A stretch of DNA of 64,000 nt from positions 1 to 64,000 of IMG/VR virus record IMGVR_UViG_3300002835_000111; one strand, written 5' to 3'. The stretch is from a virus. A program made the position numbers and the translations under genes. The notes under the pieces are model-generated. The model was given only the letters and a program-made list of their open reading frames with translations, did no database searches and was not told the DNA's origin. Positions 1 through 7,759 of the stretch are shown piece after piece. The stretch's first letter is position 1. The number at the start of each line of letters is the position of its first letter.

Positions 1-48
1 CCTCTATTACGTCCATTGCATATGACAATGTGTCCACAGTTATTTCCA

Positions 49-57
49 TGTGGATAA
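49..57 (-). promoter_or_regulatory. DnaA-box-like 9-mer
   Basis: Exact reverse complement of TTATCCACA, the bacterial DnaA-box consensus. Together with a second box in the opposite orientation at 117-125 it supports an origin-like role for the region, but two 9-mers alone are weak evidence in AT-rich DNA. Confidence 0.4.
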
Positions 58-116
58 ATATATTCACATTGTGAACAAAGTGAACAGATTAGGGTTACGG
101 AACACATAAAATAAAC

Positions 117-125
117 TTATCCACA
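117..125 (+). promoter_or_regulatory. DnaA-box-like 9-mer
   Basis: Exact TTATCCACA. It faces the box at 49-57. A further one-mismatch copy lies near 314-322 in the reverse orientation. Confidence 0.4.
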
Positions 126-236
126 AATATACTTTTCCACATGACACTATGACAGGGGGATAAAAAGTTTGGGGATGTGGGTAACTTTAGGGGTAAAAAT
201 TTGGATTTGTCAAAATGTCAGGGGACGCGTTAGCAT

Positions 237-249
237 GGGGATAATCCCC
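237..249. repeat. Short palindrome inside a larger inverted repeat
   Basis: GGGGAT and ATCCCC arms separated by one base. It lies next to and partly within the TCAGGGGA/TCCCCTGA pair at 218-252, so two alternative hairpins compete for the same bases. This could be a protein-binding site or structured RNA. Confidence 0.5.
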
Positions 250-882
250 TGACCCCCTTTTGTGGTATTCCTGTCACTACACTATCCCCCACTTTTTACC
301 ACCGATATGGTTATGTGGATAGTATAATGACCACTTTTTTCCCCCTGACGATAGTGTGAGGACCATATTTTTACTATATACGTTTTCCAGATAAAAAAGG
401 AGTGTCTAGTGTAATGGGCGGTGAAACGAACGTAGTGAGTGTTACAGAGGGATTTTATCCCCCTTCAACGAGTGTCGAAGACCGACTATAGGAGTGAACC
501 GATAGGTTATTTAACCCCATACGTGGTGGATATTATATGTCCCTTCATAGTGGAGACAAGTCATGTGGTGATAAGTGGGAGACTAATGGACTCACATAAA
601 CATAGACCGTAGGTCTTATCTTACGAGTCCATCTCATTCCCCACACTATATGGTTAGGTCGTAGATAGTATGTTATCTATTATCCGTAGGATATTGTCTT
701 TTTATACTATATATTATCTAACCACTACATCACATGTCATATGTCTTGTCGTTTGGTGGGGACAAGTTATAAGGTGGGGGAATGTGAAAGGAATGAACGA
801 AGGGAATGGTGTCACGAAGTAGACACCCATGGAGTGAGTGAATTAGTTTCACATTAACCACATACTCTTATATTTATTTCAT

Positions 883-1323
883 ATGAAAGTAACCATCACA
901 GAATCTAAACTTACTAAAGTCATTCACAACTACATTAATATGTCATTTGAAGGATTTGATGATTCTTATTATGATTGGGCTGAATTTAACTGTGGTATGG
1001 GTGTTTGTTGTGACCCTTATGCTGTAGGGTTTGTTCTACCTGATAGTGAATATAACGATTATCTATTTAAATTGGTTAATAGTAAGTACTACGATGATGA
1101 TGGTGATTACCCTTCCGAACTTAAAGGTGATTTACCTGAACCTTGTTATAATCCCCCTAATATAAATAACAAAGAGTTTGATACCATTATATTATCTGAT
1201 GAGATGTATGAAAGGCTTGAGAGTTTGTTTGGAAGTGTGGATGTTTGGAGTGTACCTTTATTGACTATTATAAATGGAGTATTCAATACGAACGCATTGT
1301 CTTATACACATAGTTTTAGATAA
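883..1323 (+). CDS. Unknown tagged phage protein
   Basis: 146 residues, function not recognised. It begins MKVTITESKLTKVI, one of the N-terminal tags (K-x-x-ITES) shared by many proteins in this window and possibly a capsid-targeting peptide. The rest is acidic with many Tyr and Asp and a CGMGVCCDPYAVGF segment near residues 38-51. A TATTTAT motif lies 5 bases before the start (871-877). Its stop directly abuts the stop of the convergent gene that follows, with no terminator between them. Confidence 0.8.
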   Translation: MKVTITESKLTKVIHNYINMSFEGFDDSYYDWAEFNCGMGVCCDPYAVGFVLPDSEYNDYLFKLVNSKYYDDDGDYPSELKGDLPEPCYNPPNINNKEFDTIILSDEMYERLESLFGSVDVWSVPLLTIINGVFNTNALSYTHSFR

Positions 1324-1545
1324 TTAATAACCCATCTCCTTTTGTAAATCAAACTCTTCTTTATCCGCTTCTGAATATATGTTAGTGTTTAACCAACGAG
1401 TAATCCCTGTATAAAAGTCAGGACCAATGTTATTCAAATAAGTCCAAACTAAATTAGTAGAATTCTCTTTGTCGTATGCATCTACAATTTCATACTGTTC
1501 TTGAGTTAAAATCTCCACGTTTTCGATTAGTTCTAAAGCTGTCAT
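1324..1545 (-). CDS. Small acidic protein of unknown function
   Basis: 73 residues, no recognised family, rich in Glu, Asp and aromatic residues. It is well supported as a gene by a perfect Bacteroidota-type promoter upstream (1575-1605), which would give a leader of roughly 25 bases. It is a single-gene unit converging on the tagged gene at 883-1323. Confidence 0.75.
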   Translation of the reverse strand: MTALELIENVEILTQEQYEIVDAYDKENSTNLVWTYLNNIGPDFYTGITRWLNTNIYSEADKEEFDLQKEMGY

Positions 1546-1574
1546 AGTTTTAAGTTGTCTTTATTTGTGAGATA

Positions 1575-1605
1575 CAAAGATACCACAATTATTAATAACC
1601 CCAAA
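1575..1605 (-). promoter_or_regulatory. Bacteroidota-type promoter for the 73-residue gene
   Basis: Minus strand reads TTTG, 19 bases, TATCTTTG. This matches the known Bacteroidota -33 (TTTG) and -7 (TAnnTTTG) elements exactly and implies use of the host sigma-AB type polymerase or the phage sigma factor at 51598-52395. Confidence 0.8.
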
Positions 1606-1620
1606 CTTTTTTATAATAGA

Positions 1621-2214
1621 CTACAATTTGAATAAATCATTTCTTGTTAGGTCAGGATAATCCTCTATTGTATCTTCATTATCCTTTGGCATTGACGACA
1701 TTAACCACAATCCTTCTGCGGCATCAGGTGGTGTCATATACATATTCCATCCCATAAACTTTATATTATCTTGGGTATATGGTATTTCATCTCTACCTTC
1801 GTGTCTTGCTTTCTTAAACCATTTGTATGCTTCTTCATTATCAGTTAGAATCATTCCACCCTTTCTCATTTTTAGTGTCTTCTTGGGATGAAACGATAAA
1901 CACATGAATGTATTTGGTATATACATATTTGAAGTGAATCTTCTTGCTGAATCATAAATTGGGTATGGTTTTAATTGATACAACCCTTTCCACTCCACAT
2001 CATCAAAAGATAGTTTTCCCCCTGATGCCATTACAGCCTGTGGAACCGATAAGTAAGTCTTCTTAGGTATTGTAACATGTTCCACATTCAAGTATGTACA
2101 ACATAAAAATAATGCATCAGTGCAATTATCTAATGCCACTGCGTATGGAGCTCCCGTATATTCGGCAATCTCCTCCTCAAACATTTGTACTATCTTATAT
2201 GGATTGTGTTTCAT
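1621..2214 (-). CDS. Short DegT/DnrJ/EryC1-type PLP aminotransferase
   Basis: 197 residues, about half the usual length (roughly 370) of nucleotide-sugar aminotransferases. Visible family features: an N-terminal E-x-x-x-A-x-Y-x-G-A-P-Y-A-V-A-L substrate and cofactor segment, a D-S-A-R-R-F stretch where the family has a PLP-binding Asp, and SFHPKKTLKMRKGGMILTDN, where the Lys of SFHPxK is the expected PLP Schiff-base residue. The C-terminal small domain is missing. Last gene of a four-gene overlapping run (1621-4597) that looks like sugar modification. It may be a trimmed but active enzyme or a decayed one. Confidence 0.75.
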   Translation of the reverse strand: MKHNPYKIVQMFEEEIAEYTGAPYAVALDNCTDALFLCCTYLNVEHVTIPKKTYLSVPQAVMASGGKLSFDDVEWKGLYQLKPYPIYDSARRFTSNMYIPNTFMCLSFHPKKTLKMRKGGMILTDNEEAYKWFKKARHEGRDEIPYTQDNIKFMGWNMYMTPPDAAEGLWLMSSMPKDNEDTIEDYPDLTRNDLFKL

Positions 2215-2848
2215 TGTCTCTAATTATTTTACATGGATTACCGTAAGCAATTACATTATCGGGAATGTCTTTTGTTACAACTGAACCTGCACCTATTATG
2301 GAATTCTTTCCTATCTTTATCCCGTCAATTATATTTGCACCTATTCCTATTGTTGTTCCTTCTCCTATGGTTACGTTTCCCGCAATGTTAACTCCTGGGT
2401 TGATAGAACAATAGTCACCGACGTTTGTATGATGACCTATGGAAACATGTCTGTTGATTGATACAAAGTCTCCTATGGTCGTGTGTGCGGCAATTGATAC
2501 CTTTGAATTGATTAGAAGTCCACGACCAAGTTTACTCGTGTAAGAGATATCCAAACCATCATGAATTATATTCATGAATTTGTTCTTATCAGGATTTAAT
2601 GTCTCCACGATTTTTATCTTATGTGATGGTTGATATACACCAAGAGCCATCAAGTCGTAGTCATCCATATTGACCGTGTTAAACATTTCAATATTAAATC
2701 TATCATGTTCAAATGTGTTTAGGATTGGTAGATTCAAATTATTGTATACGTGAATATCAGGTTGTCTTGTATTATGTGAATACAAGTTATCCAATATCAT
2801 CGTAATGTTATTATCCCCCTTACCTAATATTAATAATTTTGTTGCCAT
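2195..2848 (-). CDS. Left-handed beta-helix acyltransferase (NeuD/PglD type)
   Basis: 217 residues. An N-terminal alpha/beta segment with LLILGKGDNN resembles the nucleotide-sugar binding half of PglD and NeuD. From about residue 105 there are hexapeptide repeats ([I/V]-G-x-x) typical of acetyl-CoA-dependent sugar O- or N-acetyltransferases, with a likely catalytic His in SIGHHTNVGDYC. The C-terminal IGAGSVVTKDIPDNVIAYGN is the classic end of the family. It overlaps both neighbours by about 20-30 bases, so it is co-translated with them. Confidence 0.85.
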   Translation of the reverse strand: MATKLLILGKGDNNITMILDNLYSHNTRQPDIHVYNNLNLPILNTFEHDRFNIEMFNTVNMDDYDLMALGVYQPSHKIKIVETLNPDKNKFMNIIHDGLDISYTSKLGRGLLINSKVSIAAHTTIGDFVSINRHVSIGHHTNVGDYCSINPGVNIAGNVTIGEGTTIGIGANIIDGIKIGKNSIIGAGSVVTKDIPDNVIAYGNPCKIIRDNETQSI

Positions 2849-3647
2849 ATCCTTTTTCTCTTAATTCTTTTGATGTATAGTGTTTCATGTCCAACTCATT
2901 CATTATCCTATGGGCACGTTTTAATAACTCCATATTTGTTGTCTTTACCTTATCTTTGTAATATAGATTATCTTCCAACCCGATTCTAATTCCATCAAAA
3001 TCTAATAACCCGTATGTTGTACTCTTTAGTTGTTGTGAACCTATTCCACCCAAACAGGTAAATGAGTTTGATGGTAGATTGTTTTTGATTGTTGATAAGG
3101 TACCCAAATCACATTGACCATTGTACATGTTTCCTAATATGATATTGATGTGATATGGTGGCTGTAATATGTTCTTTGAAATAATGTAATTTGTATAGTT
3201 TAACATCCCTGTATCAAAACATTCTATCTCAGGTTGAACCCCATACTTATCCATCTCATTGATTAAAGATAATATCATCTCAGGTTGATTGATTGATGTC
3301 CCTGATGGAAAGTTTAATGATGACATTGTTAGTGAACCCATGTCAGGATATAATTGTAATACCTCCGACCTTTTTTCTAACTCAGGAAAGTTTCTTCCCG
3401 TTAATGATACACAAATTAATAGTTCAGGACAATATATTTTTATCCCCTCTATTATCCTTTGATATACTTCTTTCTTGTAGGTATTCTCTAATGTAACCTC
3501 ATCTCTTGCATGTAAATGAACAATAGATATTCCAATCTCGTTTGCCTCATAAACTGAATCAATTATTTCATTTGGTGTTAATGGTGCAAATGAATTACTC
3601 CTTGTGGTTTGAGTTCCTGTTGGTGTGAAATTTATTATTTTTTTCAT
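2820..3647 (-). CDS. BKACE-family (DUF849) beta-keto acid cleavage enzyme
   Basis: 275 residues, a full-length TIM-barrel. VHLHARD at residues 43-49 is the signature metal-binding HxH, and GIRIGLEDN near residue 222 carries the conserved C-terminal Glu. Family members use Zn and acetyl-CoA to split beta-keto acids into a CoA ester and acetoacetate. Its presence in a phage glycan cassette is unusual: it may make an acyl or amino precursor for the acetyltransferase and aminotransferase downstream. The start overlaps the stop of the upstream glycosyltransferase-like gene by 4 bases (ATGA type). Confidence 0.85.
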   Translation of the reverse strand: MKKIINFTPTGTQTTRSNSFAPLTPNEIIDSVYEANEIGISIVHLHARDEVTLENTYKKEVYQRIIEGIKIYCPELLICVSLTGRNFPELEKRSEVLQLYPDMGSLTMSSLNFPSGTSINQPEMILSLINEMDKYGVQPEIECFDTGMLNYTNYIISKNILQPPYHINIILGNMYNGQCDLGTLSTIKNNLPSNSFTCLGGIGSQQLKSTTYGLLDFDGIRIGLEDNLYYKDKVKTTNMELLKRAHRIMNELDMKHYTSKELREKGYGNKIINIR

Positions 3648-4597
3648 TCAATATCCATTATGTATGCCTTTATTTTAAAAACCTCTCTAAACTTATCATC
3701 AAATGTTTTTTCATATATAACTTTTTTTAAATTGTCTATTCTTACATGATTTATATTGTCAAAAACTCCCAAACTTCTTATATGCCAATGATTTGGTTTA
3801 ACCGAAATATTAATTACTTTTTCTTTATTAACAATAACAACTATATTTTCTTCATTGTCATTTATTGAATTATAAAAAATGTTTAAGGTTAAATCAATTG
3901 GGTTGTAATATAATGTGTAATGTAAATTTCTATTGTAAAATGCCTTACCTCTTTTGAATTTATCCTCAGATGGTTCATTTTGAAATAATACCTTTCCGTT
4001 ATTCATGAAAAGATTTTTTGTAAAGAATTCTAATTGTTTTGGCTCAAGTACTTTCATTTCATTTTCAATGAAATCTCTATTATAGTTTTTAAAATGTTCA
4101 GGTAATGAACTTACTTTAAAAGACTTAAAGGAACCAAAAAGAAATCCATCTTTTTTACCATTATCTGTACATATAACAGAATCGTATTCTTTAAGATAAT
4201 CACTATTTTTATCAATCAAAGTTTTATCTAATAACTCACAATCATATTCAATATGATGAATATTGTCGTATCCAAAATTTATGGCAATTTGACTTACCAT
4301 TGAAAACATTCTATAAATTGCAAATCCATAAAATGTTTTACTAAAAAATCTTGATTGTATTTTTTGATTATTAAAACTGAAATGATTATGCCCTAATAAA
4401 TTATAATCATCGGACGTATCATTTAGATGGTCATAAAGATAATATTGACATTTTTTTTGAATATGTATTGGTATATGTGAATGAGATATTAATGCAATAT
4501 CTTTACCACATTGTAAAACCGAATCAACACATTTTTCCAAAACTCTTTCTTGTTCTTCTGTTGGACAAAAAGCTGTAATAAAAATTAAATCTTTCAT
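3644..4597 (-). CDS. Glycosyltransferase-like protein
   Basis: 317 residues, first gene of the glycan cassette. The N-terminus KDLIFITAFCPTEEQ and the segment NIHHIEYDCELLD near residue 117 resemble GT-A-fold enzymes, in which an acidic D-x-D or E-x-D motif binds the nucleotide sugar. The last third is beta-rich and may be an accessory domain. Assignment rests on fold-like features and context; donor and acceptor are unknown. Confidence 0.55.
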   Translation of the reverse strand: MKDLIFITAFCPTEEQERVLEKCVDSVLQCGKDIALISHSHIPIHIQKKCQYYLYDHLNDTSDDYNLLGHNHFSFNNQKIQSRFFSKTFYGFAIYRMFSMVSQIAINFGYDNIHHIEYDCELLDKTLIDKNSDYLKEYDSVICTDNGKKDGFLFGSFKSFKVSSLPEHFKNYNRDFIENEMKVLEPKQLEFFTKNLFMNNGKVLFQNEPSEDKFKRGKAFYNRNLHYTLYYNPIDLTLNIFYNSINDNEENIVVIVNKEKVINISVKPNHWHIRSLGVFDNINHVRIDNLKKVIYEKTFDDKFREVFKIKAYIMDIE

Positions 4598-4652
4598 ACA
4601 TTTTCAAAAATAGAATAAAGATTGTGTTAGTCAAATATATCTTCACGATTTA

Positions 4653-4693
4653 ATTATCGTAATGTAGATTATTGTAATATCCGTTACGATAAT
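4653..4693. repeat. 10-bp inverted repeat
   Basis: ATTATCGTAA (4653-4662) and TTACGATAAT (4684-4693) form a perfect 10-bp inverted repeat 21 bases apart in the intergenic region between the divergent genes 3644-4597 and 4800-5063. It may be a cruciform, an operator or an RNA hairpin. A smaller hairpin (GTGAGG/CCTCAC, 4726-4749) follows. Confidence 0.55.
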
Positions 4694-4799
4694 GGATAAT
4701 CAGAGAATGAACGTATGTGCGGTGTGTGAGGGTTTATCCCGAACCTCACCCACAGAAGTGAATGAACTGAATATCTATTATCCCCACATATTTATTATT

Positions 4800-5063
4800 A
4801 TGACAAACAACGAAACCCTTAAAAGAATTATTCTCAGAATGATTGATGGTGAATACCCCATGATTAACGATATTAAGGTTGTGTCTTATGATAATGAAGG
4901 GAAATACTATTATACTATATTCTTGGGAATTAAACCTGATGTTCTCATTGATTTGGATACAACAGAAATAAAACAAAAGGTTAAAGAATTATTTAAATAC
5001 GTTTATCCCCACGATACATTACAAAGTATTAGTTTCTACAACCCCGAACCAAGTTATTATTAA
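4800..5063 (+). CDS. Unknown protein, 87 residues
   Basis: Function not recognised. Mixed alpha/beta composition. The frame is open upstream to an ATG at 4692, but that ATG lies inside a perfect inverted repeat, and the stretch before 4800 has the GTGAG-rich, hairpin-rich character of the window's first 880 bases. The ATG at 4800 has the TATTTATT motif 3 bases upstream (4789-4796), as in many genes here, so 4800 is preferred. Confidence 0.65.
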   Translation: MTNNETLKRIILRMIDGEYPMINDIKVVSYDNEGKYYYTIFLGIKPDVLIDLDTTEIKQKVKELFKYVYPHDTLQSISFYNPEPSYY

Positions 5064-5086
5064 TTTCTGTCGTTGTGTGGCTGGCG

Positions 5087-5611
5087 TTAATTATTTTTTA
5101 GATAATTGTCTATTTGCTGTTGTACTTCAGGGTCATTCCCCGTGTAAATAATATCAATAAGATAACGATGTAATGGGTATATTTCATTTGTCATCACACG
5201 TTCTTCCAATTCATCGTTCTTCTTGTGATGTTCGTAATCAGGTTCAATTCCTTGGTAATTGAATGGTTCGACCCTATACTTTGTTTTTAATTTATTTCTA
5301 TCGACAACAAAGGTCATATTTGAATCTTCCAAAGGTGATTCCAATCCTATTCCTATCGTATAACCTGGTACCCAATTTTTATCTCTTGTAAAGGATATTG
5401 CGTTTTGATGTTTTGTTCTGGCTAATCGTTTGTCGTATGATAAGTAATCTCCTGATGGTAATGAACCCGCTCTTAATGCGTCACTATTGATTATATCTAA
5501 TCCTCTGTTTGTTGAAGTCTTATGATATAACGGAACCCCTTTGATGTCATCAAACACTTCGTTTAACCCCATCACTTCCTTAATCCTATTTATATTCTCT
5601 TGTAGTTTCAT
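5087..5611 (-). CDS. Putative head-packaged ADP-ribosyltransferase-like protein
   Basis: 174 residues. The tag MKLQENINRIKEVMGLNE (1-18) is nearly the same as that of the upstream gene. After it come LYHKTS (28-33), a G-L-D-I-I-x-x-x-x-L-R-A-G segment, ISFTRD (72-77) and a DELEERV segment near residue 132. This order (H-x-T, helix with L-x-x-G, S-x-T-R-D, late Glu) resembles the NAD-binding core of DarT/PARP-like ADP-ribosyltransferases. T4 packages its ADP-ribosyltransferase Alt in the head, which would fit the tag. The start overlaps the upstream stop by 4 bases. Family assignment is tentative. Confidence 0.5.
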   Translation of the reverse strand: MKLQENINRIKEVMGLNEVFDDIKGVPLYHKTSTNRGLDIINSDALRAGSLPSGDYLSYDKRLARTKHQNAISFTRDKNWVPGYTIGIGLESPLEDSNMTFVVDRNKLKTKYRVEPFNYQGIEPDYEHHKKNDELEERVMTNEIYPLHRYLIDIIYTGNDPEVQQQIDNYLKNN

Positions 5612-6438
5612 TTCTTTATCTTTACACAGTTTGGGTATCTCTTACCAAACATTGTCTTCATACCCTTTTGAGTATATCCTTTCCAACACCTCTCGGTTAG
5701 TTCGCCCTCGGTTTGTTCTTCTTTCTCTCCACCCAAAACTTTTTTAAAGTTTTTAGGTAGTTCACTGAATTTAATTAACTTTACATTGACCATTTTGATA
5801 TCATACTTGTTCGCCTTCTGTATTCTATGGTGACCATCAAGAATATATTTGATTAAACCCTTATCACTAACCAAAACAAGGACAGGATATTTTAAACTTG
5901 TCTTGTCAACCTTTTTCATCTCCTCAGGATTATCCCCGTGAAGAGCATGTTTCATAAGTTTTTTAGTTGACATTTTGGTTACAGGAATATCTTTGGTAAT
6001 CTTCAACAATTGTTTTAATGTAACCGTATCTTCTCCGTGTGTCCATTTATCATCCAAACCTTCTTTCTGTAATCTAATTGTCTTTTCCTTTGACTTTTCT
6101 TTTACATTTTCAATATAATCATAAGCCCTTTTTAACCTTTGTTTTGTTTCAGGGTCTTTGGCGTTCTGATAAGCCGCTCTTACTCTTTGATGAATAAGAT
6201 TTATTATTTGAGATTGTCTATTATGTGGTTTTGATTTAAAACTATCTTTATTTAATGTGTCAATAATGTCTTCTTTTGTTCTGAACTTTACTGATACAGT
6301 ATCACTTGGATTTTCATCTGTATATAATCTTCTGTCAGAACCTTCAGGTTTTTTACCTGTTCCTGTTTTCGGGTCTTTACCTTCAGTAATAACCCCCATC
6401 ATTTCTTTGATTCTATTTATATTCTCTTGTAAGTTCAT
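5608..6438 (-). CDS. Tagged ParB/sulfiredoxin-fold protein with Cys C-terminal motif
   Basis: 276 residues. The tag MNLQENINRIKEMMGVITE ends in an I-x-E site like those cut by T4-type prohead proteases. The middle is Lys-rich. Around residues 175-225, YPVLVLVSDKGLIKYILDGH then HRIQKA matches the DGHHR motif of ParB/Srx-fold domains, which in some families bind nucleotides. The C-terminus CWKGYTQKGMKTMFGKRYPN-CVK resembles the tail of the 58-residue protein at 42184-42360. It forms an operon with the ADP-ribosyltransferase-like gene. A TATAAATA/TATTTATA motif lies at 6443-6450. Confidence 0.7.
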   Translation of the reverse strand: MNLQENINRIKEMMGVITEGKDPKTGTGKKPEGSDRRLYTDENPSDTVSVKFRTKEDIIDTLNKDSFKSKPHNRQSQIINLIHQRVRAAYQNAKDPETKQRLKRAYDYIENVKEKSKEKTIRLQKEGLDDKWTHGEDTVTLKQLLKITKDIPVTKMSTKKLMKHALHGDNPEEMKKVDKTSLKYPVLVLVSDKGLIKYILDGHHRIQKANKYDIKMVNVKLIKFSELPKNFKKVLGGEKEEQTEGELTERCWKGYTQKGMKTMFGKRYPNCVKIKK

Positions 6439-6497
6439 TATTTATAAATACCTTTGTCTTTATTAAATAATTTGATTATACTTATTAAAATAGAAAT

Positions 6498-6815
6498 ATG
6501 AATTGTAATTTAGATTTAGTTGAGAAATACCTTAAGAAGGAATTTCCATATGTTGTTAAAATAAAAAGTTTGGTTGAGTCTTCTCCTGTAGTATCGTTTT
6601 CAGGTACAACTCATAATGTCGCGCCAAATTTTGATATGAAGATTTTTATTAAAGATAGTTTCTTTTCTCAACTTGAAAATAACGGGCCTCTTAGTAATAC
6701 TATACTAACTTCATTCACCAAAGAATGTGCACAAATAGTAAAAAGTATTTGTCCCGAAGTTAATATCTCATCAGAATTGTTAATAGTAACATTTATTTCA
6801 GATACCGAGATTTAA
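6498..6815 (+). CDS. Unknown protein, 105 residues
   Basis: No recognised family. Alpha/beta composition with a VVSFSGTTHNVAPNFDMKIF strand-rich stretch. It diverges from the tagged ParB-like gene. No typical promoter is seen; an A-rich leader precedes the ATG. Confidence 0.7.
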   Translation: MNCNLDLVEKYLKKEFPYVVKIKSLVESSPVVSFSGTTHNVAPNFDMKIFIKDSFFSQLENNGPLSNTILTSFTKECAQIVKSICPEVNISSELLIVTFISDTEI

Positions 6816-6838
6816 AATCTTTTTCGTATATTTGTGGT

Positions 6839-7111
6839 ATGGAAAAATTACTTCTACTCTTAACTATTCGCGCATTTGTTCGTAATACAGACGAATCAAT
6901 TAAAATTTATAATGCATTGTTTTCTGATCAAAAACCTGTCAAACCATCTATCACAGGCACCACAAATAAACCAATAGTTGAGGTTAAAAAACCATCCAAA
7001 CGAGATGAACTATTGGAATCTCTAACTTACTTAAAAAGTAAAAAGGTTAAAACCAAACAAGATAAAGATTCTATTGGTGTTCTTGAATCTGTTCTAAAGA
7101 ATATGGCGTAG
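6839..7111 (+). CDS. Small basic helical protein, unknown
   Basis: 90 residues with a hydrophobic N-terminal helix (MEKLLLLLTIRAFV), then a Thr/Pro/Lys linker and a charged C-terminal helix (KKVKTKQDKDSIGVLESVLK). A TATATTTG -7-like box ends four bases before the ATG, so the message would be leaderless or nearly so. Its 3' end overlaps the convergent gene 7071-7277 by 41 bases. Confidence 0.65.
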   Translation: MEKLLLLLTIRAFVRNTDESIKIYNALFSDQKPVKPSITGTTNKPIVEVKKPSKRDELLESLTYLKSKKVKTKQDKDSIGVLESVLKNMA

Positions 7112-7277
7112 TGATTAAATCTTTAATTACGTCTAACTTTACGTTCATTTTATAACCCCCATTAAATAATTCAACATATATGTCAGGATTTGTTGGGACA
7201 TAATAAAAATCATTTATTACCCATGTCTTATCCATATAGTCAATTTGTTTACCTATAACTTTAAATGCATCTCTCAT
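7071..7277 (-). CDS. Small unknown protein, 68 residues
   Basis: Not recognised. MRDAFKVIGKQIDYMDKTWV and the Tyr-rich beta-like segment DFYYVPTNPDIYVELFNGGY suggest a small folded domain. The 41-base tail-to-tail overlap with 6839-7111 means antisense pairing of the two transcripts is possible. Both frames look protein-like, so both are kept. Confidence 0.6.
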   Translation of the reverse strand: MRDAFKVIGKQIDYMDKTWVINDFYYVPTNPDIYVELFNGGYKMNVKLDVIKDLITTPYSLEQIQEHQ

Positions 7278-7308
7278 AATAATATATATATATTTAAATG
7301 ATTATATA

Positions 7309-7316
7309 TATTTATA
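7309..7316 (+). promoter_or_regulatory. TATTTATA start-proximal motif (example)
   Basis: TATTTATA four bases before the ATG of the tagged gene at 7321. The same motif, or TATTTATT, precedes about 15 genes in this window within 3-25 bases of the start, mostly those with the N-terminal tag. It is a candidate late-promoter element; the T4 late promoter is the reverse complement, TATAAATA. Confidence 0.5.
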
Positions 7317-7320
7317 AAAT

Positions 7321-7656
7321 ATGAAATATATTATCACAGAATCTCAGTATAATAAAATTCTTAGTTTAAAAAGAAGGTTAATAGATATTATGAGTGAAGC
7401 ATCACAAATAATTGATGCTGCGGATGACTTTTATGGAGATATTGATTTTTGTGATTATTACCCCACATTAGAAAAATATATAGACAGCTTGGTTATGGAT
7501 ATTATCCAACAATATGAACCTGATAATTTTGAGATTGATGATAAAGAAAATTTTATCATCGATCATATTGGTTATGAAACCTTTGTTAATCAGCTAATGG
7601 ATATGTATGGTGAGAAGATTGAAAACTTCTATAATAAGAACACTCAAGATTGTTAA
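7321..7656 (+). CDS. Tagged unknown protein (MKYIITESQ)
   Basis: 111 residues. It begins MKYIITESQYNKILSLKRR, the strongest form of the shared tag, with an I-x-E site at residues 5-7. The remainder is acidic and helical (many Asp, Glu and Tyr) with no known domain. First of three consecutive plus-strand tagged genes (7321, 7760, 8249). Confidence 0.75.
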   Translation: MKYIITESQYNKILSLKRRLIDIMSEASQIIDAADDFYGDIDFCDYYPTLEKYIDSLVMDIIQQYEPDNFEIDDKENFIIDHIGYETFVNQLMDMYGEKIENFYNKNTQDC

Positions 7657-7759
7657 TGTCAAAAAAAAATATTAAGTTGAAGATAGATTCAATTTGAAGG
7701 TTATAAACACCGAAAATGAAATTGCAGCTTATTTAACTTTTGTTAAGGATATATAAAAT

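Larger units (their letters stand above)
1..882. other. Non-coding region rich in inverted repeats, candidate origin or regulatory region
   Basis: No convincing reading frame is seen. The composition is visibly less AT-rich than the neighbouring genes. It contains two exact 9-mer DnaA boxes (49-57 and 117-125), a palindromic TTCACA/TGTGAA site near 62-75, an 8-bp inverted repeat TCAGGGGA/TCCCCTGA (218-225 and 245-252), a nested hairpin (587-593 with 625-631, enclosing 604-608 with 612-616) and a hairpin at 808-827. Runs of GGGGGATA-like and CCCCCTGA-like words recur. This could be a replication origin, a packaging site or a structured RNA. Which one is inference only. Confidence 0.45.

Noticed and set aside
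4692-4799. 36-codon N-terminal extension of the 4800-5063 gene
   Set aside because: Its ATG is in an inverted repeat and the sequence looks non-coding; ATG 4800 has the start-proximal motif.
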